Assembly: GCA_024449915.1 (NCBI GenBank)
Contig: JAMZAV010003093.1
Location: 162,746 to 226,745 of the forward strand
Length of the DNA stretch: 64,000 nucleotides
DNA from: Sweltsa coloradensis
Lineage: Eukaryota; Arthropoda; Insecta; Plecoptera; Chloroperlidae
Reading direction: 5' to 3'
Shown: piece after piece, positions 43,673 to 53,669 of the stretch
How positions within the stretch are numbered: the first letter of the stretch is position 1
Layout of the letters: the number at the start of each line of letters is the position of its first letter
Notes under the pieces: generated by a model
The model's input: only the letters and a program-made list of their open reading frames with translations
The model's database searches: none
What the model was told of the DNA's origin: nothing
Position numbers and translations under genes: made by a program

Positions 43673-44211
43673 ACTCTATCCAGTACTCACTTATTCGTAC
43701 AGGGAGGCCCCGAGTAAACACGTTTAAACTTTCCGGGGGCTACCCCACCTCTTGGCCTCCAGTCCCCAAAACCCTTTTTTTGTGTCATCCGGGGTCATTT
43801 TCGGTTTTCTCGTGAGACGTGACACACACGCGGAGAGGGAAACGGACAGACCGGAATGTGATAGATAGGGATATATAGCTTTGCTCCATTATAATGTGAT
43901 TTTCCATGAAATCCAATGTTTTTCAGCCCTAAATCCCAGTATCAATCCCCAAAATTGTGACGCTGTTATTACATCCTGGTTGCAAGAAACATAAAAAAAC
44001 GCCGTTTCTATACTTAAAACTTATCTTACAAGTTTTATATTTGACCTTTAATATTAAACCTAAATTTTATAAAACGATAATAATTAATACATTTAGAAAA
44101 AAAAATTTTTTTATGTCAACCTAACCGGACGTTTTTTTTTTATTTAAAGCTTCTCCACATTTCGTTTTGTTTATCTCCAAGGTGATATACTGAGACTAGG
44201 CATCAGAAGAA
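43673..44211. other. Unassigned; start of second low-quality tract
   Basis: No gene. From about 43.7 to 45.9 kb homopolymers again become dense and repeat copies look distorted as in 15.3-22.5 kb. Confidence 0.35.
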
Positions 44212-45011
44212 ACTAAAAAAACGAAAATCCCGCCGCGGATGGATGAGCTTTTAAAGTTTTTATTTTGCGTGGGATTATCTTTACTTTTGCAAGTGCTTTG
44301 TTTTTTTTTGCCTACGCATTGAGGTATTGTTGTCAAGTTTCTTTTGTTTCTTTAAATTGGTATTATTTACCGAAAAAATTAAAAAAAAATTAAAAAGCTT
44401 TATTTCTATGGATTCTGACTAATTTTTTCAACTTTTTTCTTTAAAAAGGTCTACTCCCCATAACCTTAATGTCCTGGAAAAAATCTGAACGTTTAGCCCC
44501 CCCCCCTTTTGGTCAGAATTGCCCCAAAAATGCGACCAAAAAAAAAAATTCGCACTTAAAACAAAAAATTTATATTAAAACCTTTATTTCTATAAATTCG
44601 GGGCAAATTTTTTTAACTTTTTCTTGAAAAAGGTACTCATCCCCATAACCTTAATTCCAGTTAATATACGTTGTACCCCCACCCGTTTGGTCAAAAGGGC
44701 CCAAAATGTTTCGAAAAATTCGCACAAAAAAATCAAAAAAAAAAAAAAAAAAAAACGTAAAAGTCCATATTCATGGAAAATTTTTTCGATTGTACCCAAA
44801 AACAATACACCTCAAAAGTTCAGAGTTTTCGAAGGTCCTTAAAATTTTCATCAAGATCGGATAACCCTTTTTGCCTGGTAGAGAATTAAAAAACAAAAAG
44901 AAAAACAAAAAAAAAAAACAAACAAAAAAACAAAAAAAAAAAAAAAAAAACCCCCCCGCAAAATTTATTTTGGGGGCCACTGAAATTGAAGTTTTTCGCT
45001 TCGTCCCCAAT
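44212..45011 (-). mobile_element. Helentron-like element, family A copy 4 (distorted consensus)
   Basis: Collinear with the copy at 62502-63300 from AAAATCCCGCCGCGGATGGA to CTTCGTCCCCAATT, but blocks are smoothed: TTTAGCCCCCCCCCTTTTGG replaces GTAGCCCCACCCGTTTGG. Both internal direct repeats are present. Confidence 0.75.
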
Positions 45012-45984
45012 TACCTACGCTACGGAGATACCGCGGCAGGGGCGTAGCCAAAATTTTGGATTCGGGTTGGGGTTTGGGGGGGGGGGGGGTGAATTTTGGG
45101 GTTTAAAAATCAAAAAAATTTATGAAATGCTCCCGAATACTAGTAAATGGGGGGGGGGGGGGCTCGGTAAAAATTGCAAATAGTGACATTTTTTACATTT
45201 TTCTAGTTTTTTAGAGTGCTTTGCCATAAATTTAAAATTGTCAAAAATCCACATAATGTCAGTTTACAAAATTTGCCCGGGCCAACAATTCTATGCCCCA
45301 TAGAACCAGACTTTTAGTGTTATTTTAACCCTTCTTCTGATTTGGGGGGGGGGGGGGTCACTCCCCCCCCACCCCCCCACGCACCCCCCTAAGGACGCGG
45401 CAAATTTAAAGAAAGCGCTAAAAAATCCGGGCTTAACTTTAAAATGTTTAACGATGCTTTTTATTCTAAACCCCCAAATTTTGGGGAAAAAAAATCTATT
45501 TTAATTTTAATTAAAAAAAAAAAATCGAGTAGGGGCGCGCTACCACTGTCATTTTAGAGACGTAAAAAAAAGCATTTTTTTTTTTTAAGATGATCCTATT
45601 TTTTTAAAAATTAAAATTAAAATTTTTTTTTTACTCCTTTAATTTAACATACATACTAGTATTTTTATTTTTAATTTTTTTATTACAAATTTATCCAGTT
45701 TATATCAATCTCTGTATTTTAAAAGAGAATCCTTTTATACCAAATTTTTGATGGTGGACAGAATAGATGCTACGAACCTTTGAAAAAGACACTTTAAAAT
45801 TATGCACACTACCTCTCGACGCCTTCACTATGTCCAACAATTTTCTTGTCCCACCTCGTTGGTCGTATACACAAAGTTTCATGAAATAAAAAAATTTTTT
45901 GGGAAATGCCCACTGGGGGGTAGCCTATATAAAAACATCAGTTTTAGCCCGGGGCCCCCTTTAGGGGACTAACGAGACATATTC
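45012..45984. other. Low-quality tract with possible hAT-like left end
   Basis: At 45040 CAGGGGCGTAGCCAAAATTT followed by G runs is a typical hAT-like left terminus, but no right end or duplication is convincing. Dense homopolymers; no reliable frame. Confidence 0.35.
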
Positions 45985-46125
45985 GGATAGGACAATGGTG
46001 AAGGATGTCCGAGGGCTATCAAACCTCGGGAAAAACCTTCAGTCAGGATTTCCGGTCTCGACAGGATTCGAGCCCGGGACCTCCCGAATGAGAGTCGAGT
46101 GCCTAGTGCTGAGCCAACACTCTCC
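45985..46125 (-). mobile_element. SINE-2 copy
   Basis: Minus strand: GAGTGTTGGCTCAGCACTAG, CGACTCTCATTCGGGAGG, GGCTCGAATCC (B box), TGTCGAGACCGG, AATCCTGACTGAAGG, TAGCCCTCGGACATCC. The linker with GTTAATGCGAATGCAAGG is absent here, so SINE-2 has a short and a long form. Confidence 0.8.
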
Positions 46126-46774
46126 ATAGTGTTTTTTTTTTTTATTATATATATATATATATTTATATATTTTATATTATATACATATTTATTTTATTTG
46201 TCATAGAACATAGAACATACATGACTCATACAACATAGCAAAATTGTACAAGTGAATTGTTTCCTACGCATCTCATAGAAGAGTAATTACTGGCTATTTC
46301 CCGCAATTATACAATACTCTCATGCTATGTTTTTTTTTTAAATATTATCATCACATATTATCACAAAACATTATGGCTGCTTGTGTTGTGTTTTTGCAAG
46401 GTACAAATTGGAACTTACTTTTTTTGGGAAAGAATTTGTGTAATCGAAGTTTGTATAATATGTGAAAATAGCGTTTTGGTCTGTCAGTAAAAAAAAAATA
46501 TTTGTACAATGATTCAGGAAAACCCCACATACAAGCATGGCTTAATAATGAGCGTTTGGCCTATATTCAAAATCAAAAAGCTATTATGTCTCTACTAATG
46601 ATAATGAATAATGGCAAACGTAACGGCATTTTGGAAAGGAACAATATTAACTCTGAACAAAGGACACATTTAGAATAGATGGTTCTGAAGAGAGGTATTC
46701 CAAGCTACAGAAAGAATGAGATTGCATGAGATGGCCATGAGTAAGTTATAGAATTTACTGTTTACTGTTATTTA
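46126..46774. other. Unassigned; AT microsatellite
   Basis: TATATATATATATATTTATA-type run at 46145-46200, then a doubled AGAACAT word. No gene. Confidence 0.35.
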
Positions 46775-46870
46775 CTGAATTTGATTTACTGTCCCCCACC
46801 CCACTGAAAATCAGTTATATATCTGAGTAGTGGGTAGACTCTAAATACAATGTATTTATTTATTTATTTA
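46775..46870 (+). mobile_element. SINE-1 3'-end fragment
   Basis: ATTTACTGTCCCCCACCCCA, AAAATCAGTTATATATCTGA, GTGGGTAGACTC and an ATTTATTTATTT tail; 5'-truncated. Confidence 0.8.
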
Positions 46871-47271
46871 ATGGACAAGGAAAGAATACCAAGAGCAGAA
46901 TTTGAAAGTGGAGATTTATGAACAATAAAAGACTTGGTAGAAATTTTACCTTTTTAGTTTATTTGAAATAAGGGCTCGTCAACCGTTAAGGTCGTAATGC
47001 GCCACTCTAGCCTATGGGATATAGGGAGGAAAGTCCTATATGCTGGTCAGGGGAGGAAAGGGGGGTTCTCACGTCGCGGTCGTCATCGTCTTTGTCATTG
47101 TTCACTTGTCATTGTCATCGTCGTCGAGTAGGTCGTCAAGGGAAAGGAAAGACGTGTCCCCGACGATGATTGCCAGAGCTCGCCTCTAGATTCGGGGAGT
47201 AAAATTCACCCTTGACAGTTACTAGCTGATGTTTGCGAGGTGGAGTTTTTCTCTTGAATTGCCTTGTACGA

Positions 47272-47272
<1 letters not shown>

Positions 47273-47338
<66 letters not shown>

Positions 47339-47405
47339 AAAAAAAAATAAATAAATAAAAAAAAAATAAAATAAATAAAAATAAAAAAATAAAAAAAAAT
47401 AAATA
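47273..47405. repeat. (AAAT)n microsatellite from SINE-1 tail
   Basis: About 17 pure AATA units, then impure AAAT/A-rich repeats up to the SINE 3' end. Confidence 0.9.
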
Positions 47406-47805
47406 AAACATAAATTGTATTAGAATCTACCCACTCAGTTACATAGACCCTAACTGATTTCAGTGGGGGACAGTAATTAAATCAAAGCGACCAAGCCACG
47501 ACGCAATCGACGAGTGAGCGATAACCAACCAAAGATCGTTATTTTTAATGGGAAAATATAGCAATCAGTGGTATGGACAGTGCGAACACCCGCGGATCAA
47601 CGCCAGAATCAACAAGGCCGATTCAGAACAACTCTGAATTTATTATGTGCTTCGTTGCTAGGACTCCAAAGTCACCGTTTACAAATTCCTAAGACAAGAA
47701 CTGATCAAATCAAAAGTTAAAAAACTTCTGACTTTGACGGGAATTGAACCTTCTGCATTGGAAGCAGATACGCTAACATACAAGACCAATGAGCCACACA
47801 AGTTT
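47273..47805 (-). mobile_element. SINE-1 copy with target-site duplication and expanded tail
   Basis: Flanked by TTGTACGAT at 47264-47272 and 47806-47814, a perfect 9-bp duplication. In element sense: head with GGCTCATTGGTCTTG, linker, central domain, ACTGAGTGGGTAGA and then an (ATTT)n tail about 130 bases long (plus-strand AATA run at 47273-47405). No CDS: the FIYL-rich frame over the tail is an artefact. Confidence 0.9.
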
Positions 47806-48065
47806 TTGTACGATTAGCAGAGTCATGCTCTGGGCCAAATTCTAGCCAAGAGAAGTGGTAGGAGCAAATAATAAATCATGTAGAAGTGAGAGATGAGTGT
47901 TGGGAAGAAGTAGCAGCAGAAAGATTGTGGGCGGACAGAATAAAATGCATGGCGTGAGATGGTGGGAAGAAGCAAGACAGAAAAGGACGAAATTGAAGGA
48001 GACGAAGACATGGAAGACGAAGAAGTTGAAGGAGAAGATAATATGAGTATGACAGGCCTGGCAAG

Positions 48066-50031
48066 CCGGTGTTAATAAACTCTGTGTGCCCAAAACCCAT
48101 GTGGTTAGCCACCCCCTGACCCGACTTATGTTTTAAACATGAGTTATAGAAAGATCTATTTATATGGGATAACCATGGATCACGAAAGAACATATATATT
48201 TGTTCCATGGATCACGAAAGAACATATATATTTGTTTAGTTGTATATAGACTTTCGTGATCCACTTTAAGGAAATAATCACGCAATATAAGATGTTTTAG
48301 AACAATTAATATTTAATAAACTCTTCGACGTTTCAAAGAACTTGGCTTTCATTCTGAAGAAGACATGGCATAAAAAATATATATCTAACGGGATTCATTA
48401 ACAACATATATATATTTTTTTCAAATCCCAAAGAAATATATTTCGTATTTATTTAACCCATATCAGTACACATATAAGATAAAACAATATTTATCTGTTA
48501 CAGACTAGATAAGTTATCCTCTAATGTCCTCAGCCATCCTATATAAAAACCGATTATATATTGCTGGAATCGGCTCGATAGCTAAGTCATCTGACCCCGG
48601 GTCGAAGGTGATGGGTTATCTTAGATAGAGGGGTCGAAGGTCATGGCTTGAAACCCGTGGATAACAACGCACGTGATATTGGATCTAGGGATGTCGAAAA
48701 GCTTGACTTGGCTAAATAGGGACACTTGATTATAGGACACATGAAATAAATAAGCTAACAAATAGAATACCAATAAGCTGCAAGGGAAAAAAATGCGTGA
48801 AATAGATCATTAACGTCTCTATCTATGGTCGTCTAGTACCAAGGAAATCCGCTAGTTGGGCGCTACTGGTCAAAACTACGCGGAGTTTGAATGTGGTTCC
48901 AGAGTCATCTTGGTGGGGGTTTTGCATGCAGTAAAATATGCATCCCCTTGAAGCACCAGTGCTTAGTACAGAGTACTAATTATCTGGTCGGAGTGTGTTG
49001 TTTTGGCACATTTGGTTTGAATTACTGTGGCAGTAACAAAAAGCATGAAATGGCATGTTGAAAGTTATGACGTATCACATGATGTTTGGTTTTAGTTTGT
49101 GAATGTTAAAAGTACAGACTGAGGGTGGGTGATTTAAAAAAAAATGTACCTCACCACTGGGATGAAAGTTCGATATCAGGGATTAAAGTTGTCATCGGCC
49201 GGAAGATGAGGACGCACCCGCGCTTACTTGGGTTGAAAGTGCCCCGTGCAGGTAAGCAACTTGTCTATCAGTAACACTCACTAAATATGCCCTGTTCATT
49301 TGTTTTAATTTTTTGTACTATCACTTTTTAGATCAATATAAGCTTTAATAAATAAATTTGTATTTAAAGCCGGTGTGAGTACAAAAGTCGGCAAGTCCGG
49401 ATACACCTCATGCAGTCAATGCTGTAAATGCATATCACCAACTAAATGAAAGACTGAAAGTCTTATGCTAGAATCGATGGATGAGTTCCCCAGTGTATTT
49501 GATTCTAGTGGTTCCCCCATTGAAATGCGCATGAATGTTCTCAATCTAAGCATTTGCCTGAAGAAGCCCTGTAAAAACTTTTAGTCAGTATTGTCGGTAT
49601 ATTTAACGTACTAATTACTTATTAATATGTTAGCGATCACCAATACCAATAATATTGGTGTTACACGTACACCTGGCGTCAGAAGTAAATCAAGGGTTGG
49701 GTATTGTATACATACCCCTAGATAAAAATTCTGACGCCGTATTTTATTTTTTTTACATTTTTGGGCTCACGGTCTCCCCAATTTAGCCCCCTTTTGTTTT
49801 ATTTCAAGTGTGTACATGTTATATTAAACAATAGAAGTTTATTTCCAAAATTTTAATTGTCATCCATGTTTGTTTCCGGGCAATGAAGTAAACGGCTGGC
49901 TCAGTTTGGGTTACATAAATTAATTAAAATGTTGTCTAAGGAGGCAAATCTCTTCAACAAGTCATTTTCCACCTTCTTTCGTTTTTCATCCCCTGGAACA
50001 AATAAACAAAAATTTCATTTTACTAGGGAAA
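48066..50031. other. Unassigned; local duplication and hairpin repeat
   Basis: 48170-48236 holds a tandem duplication of CCATGGATCACGAAAGAACA plus ATATATATTTGTT, followed by the inverted ACTTTCGTGATCC. A hairpin repeat of family H lies at 49675-49740 (CGTCAGAAGTAAATCAAGGG ... TTCTGACGCCG). A tRNA-like GGCTCGATAGCTAAGTCATC near 48573 lacks a B box. No gene is supported. Confidence 0.35.
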
Positions 50032-50840
50032 CGCCAAAGTCGTTGTTAGACGAGTGAGTGAGCCATGTGTTGGTAGGCTACTCAACAGTAGCAGTAACCA
50101 GTAACATTATCTTTACTCCCCCTATATCTAAGGCCACTCTAGCCTAGGAGATGTGGGAGGAAAGTCCAATGCTGGTCAGAACCAGCCACGGGTAGGGGGA
50201 GGAAAGGGGGATTATCATGTCATGGTCGTCATGGTTTGTTATCATCATCGTGTTGTCTTGGCTGTCGTCGTTGAAGTGGTGGTCAAGGTAAGGAGGAAAG
50301 GTCTCCGAAACGACTGCCAGAGATCGCCTCCAGTTACGGGGAGTTAAAATCTTCCATGCTTACGAGCTGATGTTTACATTTGAGTTGATTGATATTACGT
50401 ATAAATGATAGGATTTGGAGTTAAGTTGGTGTAAGGCACTTCAAACGAACTGCCATAATGCGCATATTGCATAATGCATAAACAAGATTGTTGATTGGAT
50501 TTTGTTGACCCATTCACACAACCGAGTAGCATCTAGGAGGCAGTGGTTTTTTCCAAAGCAAAACCATTGTCGTTAAAATAATTTCCACACATATTAAGCC
50601 TAATTTTAGTTTATTATTCCTTGCAGGTTTAAATCGCAACGGATTTTCTTCATTTTGTTAGCAGTTCTAAGTTACCTGGTCACGGATCTCTGTTCATAAT
50701 TTCAGCTCAATCTATTTGGCCGTTTGGCCGTATGGGCCCGGACAAACATACAGACATTTAACATACAGACGAATTAATCACAACGAAGACCCGATCGAGT
50801 AGCGTTATAAACTTCCTTTCGCTGCGCTCACTCGTCTAAT
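50032..50840 (-). mobile_element. Helentron-like non-autonomous element, family E copy 2
   Basis: ACTAGGGAAACGCCAAAGTC to GCTGCGCTCACTCGTCTAAT. Element sense: 5' ATTAGACGAGTGAGCGCAGC, then CCGGGCCCATACGG block; subterminal GGCTCACTCACTCGTCTAAC, hairpin AACG...CGTT, TTTCCCTAG. The middle (50125-50390) contains a family G segment, so either G inserted here or the element captured it. It abuts the next element directly. Confidence 0.8.
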
Positions 50841-51562
50841 TAAGCGAGCGAAGCGAGCGTTTCCATTTGACTCTGCCGGAAAAATTAGTCACTCGTTTTG
50901 TTTTTTTTTTTTTGTTTGTTTTGTTTTGTTTGTTTTTTTTTTTTTTTTTTTTGTTTGTTTGTATGTCTCGCCATAACGTTCGAACGGAGGCTCGGATCGA
51001 GTTGAAATTTTGACCATCCGCAAGCTTTGTTCTCGATTGAATGCCATTAGTTTTGTGGCAAAATCGTTCAAAAAGTTAAAAAGTTACATTAAAGTTAATC
51101 GAAAGTTTTTTTTTCAAACTAACCGGCGACAAAATCTGAGATAGCCAAATCATTTAGAATGTCCGTCCCGGTCACGAATATGTTAATTTTAGTTTGATCC
51201 AATAAGTAGTGTAGATGGAAATTACATTATAACAAAAGTAACGTTGCCATGGCAACGAAAAGACGCGCGAAGTTTCAAATGCACTGCCACCTAGAAGTAA
51301 TCAAAATACTTTCGAGGAAGCAGTCTATTATTTGTCCCAAAGAGTTTTAAATATTTTTCCCAATGAGTCAAGGTCCTCTAGATGGCGGTGGATTTTATCC
51401 ACAAAGTAAAGATTTACATACGGGTTTACCCAAATACCTTGGCAATAATAAATAATACTGGAAACGCGAACGTCGTAAATTGAAAATTTATAAAAATGTG
51501 CAATGTGGGTCTAGCTATAGCACGTGCTCGCTTATCAACGCGTTCAACTGAGCGTTTCCTAG
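50840..51562 (+). mobile_element. Helentron-like non-autonomous element, family C copy 2
   Basis: Single complete copy: TTAAGCGAGCGAAGCGAGCG, GTTTCCATTTGACTCTGCCG, CGTTCGAACGGAGGCTCGGA, CGTTGCCATGGCAACG, ending GCTCGCTTATCAACGCGTTC, hairpin AACGC...GCGTT, TTTCCTAG at 51562. It shows that the family C unit is one A half plus one B half, which resolves the 30398-31850 cluster. Confidence 0.9.
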
Positions 51563-51671
51563 TTATAAAACATACATAATAAAAGAATTTAACAATTTTC
51601 TGCGATTGGCGTAAATATTTTCGAACTGACTACTTGCTCAATGTATATAGGCTTTCTTCATTATGGATGGA
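51563..51671. other. Unassigned spacer
   Basis: Short stretch ending with the target duplication TGGATGGA. Confidence 0.3.
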
Positions 51672-52001
51672 CAGTGACGTATCTACGGGGGGACGAGGGG
51701 GGATGACCTTAACCCCAAATTTAGTCAGAGGGGCGAGTAGGGGCACAATTTCGTTGCAAGATTTGGTAAAGTAAAACTGGCAATCTTTGCACAATTTTAT
51801 AAATTATCGACGAAACCTCGCTAAAATCTCGCAAAATACCACCATTTAATTTTTCTGGTGCTCTAAACCCCAGACCTCCCATTGTACCAGGATAGGCCTA
51901 CATACTTATCCCGAAACATTTTTTTCCCTGGGTAGTTCTAAACAAATTTTCACTCCCCCCCCCCCCCTTAAAAAAACCCCACAAGGCTACTAGCCGCCCT
52001 G
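51672..52001. mobile_element. hAT-like MITE with perfect 8-bp target duplication
   Basis: TGGATGGA at 51664-51671 and 52002-52009. Ends CAGTGACGTATCTACGGGGG and GGCTACTAGCCGCCCTG. G-rich just inside the left end and C-rich near the right end, as in 43195. 330 bp, no frame. Confidence 0.8.
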
Positions 52002-52079
52002 TGGATGGAAACTAATCGAGAAAAGGCACAAGTTTTCCACCAAAAACCCAACCTAAACTAATGAATAAGGGAAATAGAT

Positions 52080-52770
52080 TGTGGCTCGTTGGTCTTGTGG
52101 GTTAGGTCCTCTGCGTCTAATGCAGAAGGTCCAGAGTTCGATTCCCACTAGGCAGAAGCTTTTAAACTTCTATTTGGACTTAAGTTCATCAGTGTTTGGG
52201 GTTTAGGAATTGGTAAACGTTTATTTTGGGACCCCTATCCTAGGCTCCTAGCAACGAGGTACAAACTAAATTCAAAAATGTTTCTGAATCGGCCTTGTTG
52301 CTTGATTCTGGCGTTGAACCGCATTTGTTCGTAGTGTAGTTGTGCCAACGAAAGAATGCAGGTGGTCGAAATTTTTTTCCCCCAACATAACAACTTTGTC
52401 AATTCTATTCACGTAGCTCAGCGTGGATCAGCACACGGAGGAACTCTGTGATCTAGCACAGATAATTTTTGCTTGCGTGGTAAAAGATATTTCTCTTTCA
52501 TACACAAAGGCGACATTCCATTTACCGCGCATTCATTTTGACCCCACCACTACCAAGCATCTGCATTCTTTCGTTGGAGCAAGTATACCACTGGTTGCTA
52601 TATTATTTCCTATAAAAAATATCGATCTTTGGTTGGTTATCGCTCACTCGTCGATTACATCGGGGCCTACAGGGTTGGCATGGTCGCTTTGGTTTAATGT
52701 CCCCCACTGAAAATTAGTTATATGACTGAGTGGGTAGACTCTATATTATACAAATTTATTTTATTTTATT
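52080..52770 (+). mobile_element. SINE-1 copy with an inserted MITE
   Basis: Head GGCTCGTTGGTCTTGTGGG and B box GAGTTCGATTCCC; linker; central domain interrupted after TTGTTCG and resumed at TACCACTGGTTGCTAT; 3' ACTGAGTGGGTAGACTCTA and ATTTATTTTATTTT tail. Confidence 0.85.
52332..52588. mobile_element. Small MITE inside SINE-1
   Basis: Subterminal inverted repeat CCAACGAAAGAATGCAGGTG (52345-52364) and CATCTGCATTCTTTCGTTGG (52558-52577). The SINE reading stops at TTCG and resumes at TACC, so the insert is about 255 bp. A target duplication cannot be read because the SINE bases at the junction are altered. Confidence 0.65.
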
Positions 52771-53490
52771 TCTTTTGCCTAAAGTCTTTATTGTTAGGCA
52801 AAAAAACGTAGTTACAAGAATTGATTTTCATTTTGGAGATATTTTATACGGTTGTCAACCCTCATTTGCTATAGGAACCTTCCAGTCATCGCTGTATATC
52901 ATTGCAGTATTCATACCGATGAATTTAAAATACAATCAAACTTAAATATTCGATAAATGTAGGACCTTCTGGTTTGAAAGCAGGGCCAGGGATATACACA
53001 AACAAGTAAAGGACCAACAACCCAAACCACCTGACCGCTTTTCATCATCTCCTTTGCTGATATATAAGGATTTGTTGCTATTGAGTGTCAAAAAACTTAT
53101 GTCTCTTTCCGCACTTGACCAAAAGGGGCAAACTTTTACGACAATTAATGCATATTTTTAACCTTGGTTTTATAGTATAGGCGACTATGACGATGTTATA
53201 ATATATAATATGATTGACGGAAATTCCCGGAAATAATTAAATAACCGGGACCTTTCTAAATTGTTTTTATAATAAAAAAAACAATTAGACAGAATGTTTT
53301 GTTGTCTTCAAGGCTCAGCTGGTAAGAGGACAGCACATGTTTTTAGTTCATTACTTTTGTAATTTTTCTCTATGATAGCATAATATTTGTGTACTTATAG
53401 ATTACCTTTCATCTTGGCGGCTTTCAGAATAACTAGATAGCCTAGAATCCTTGAAAAACAGAAGATCACTAGCTCCTGCGCCATCAGTAT
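52771..53490. other. Unassigned DNA
   Basis: No supported gene. At 53310-53335 AAGGCTCAGCTGGTAAGAGG is A-box-like but no B box follows. Confidence 0.3.
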
Positions 53491-53655
53491 CGCACGCGCA
53501 AAGCATTATGGGATAATTCAGTTGCTTCGACTGTCACCGGTGTTTGCAACGAAGCATTCGCATCAAATACGTCACCTAATTGGACTAATTTCTAATGGGT
53601 CACTTAAATTCCCCATAATCCTTTGCAACTAAGCGCGCACGCGCAGTTGTTCTAG
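53491..53655. mobile_element. MITE with inverted GCAAAG-ATTATGGG ends
   Basis: GCACGCGCAAAGCATTATGG near 53496 and CCCCATAATCCTTTGCAACT followed by GCGCGCACGCGCAG near 53618 form inverted ends of about 30 bases. It lies about 20 bases beyond the stop codon of the B56-like sequence, in its would-be 3' untranslated region. Confidence 0.6.
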
Positions 53656-53669
53656 AAATCGACCATTTG

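Larger units (their letters stand above)
46970..48065 (+). mobile_element. Family G segment plus LINE-like 3' end, split by SINE-1
   Basis: 46980-47272 (GCGCCACTCTAGCCTATGGG, GGGGAGGAAAGGGGGGTTCT, TCGCGGTCGTCATCGTC, GCTGATGTTTGCGAGGTGGA) matches 56630-56975 and, in part, 50125-50390. After the SINE, ATTAGCAGAGTCATGCTCTG continues as it does at 56950, then AGAAGTGAGAGATGAGTGTT, TTGTGGGCGGACAG and GAAGAAG-rich sequence to 48065, resembling the tail of the LINE remnant at 7400-8110. Family G may thus be the 3' portion of that LINE or a separate repeat beside it. Confidence 0.55.

Noticed and set aside
47136..47411. Minus-strand frame with FIYLFIYL repeats resembling a membrane segment
   Set aside because: Translation of the (ATTT)n SINE tail.
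48250..48380. LTR or Penelope-like end (GACGTTTCAAAGAACTTGGC, TCTGAAGAAGACATGG)
   Set aside because: The words resemble such ends, but no reverse transcriptase, second copy or terminal repeat is present.
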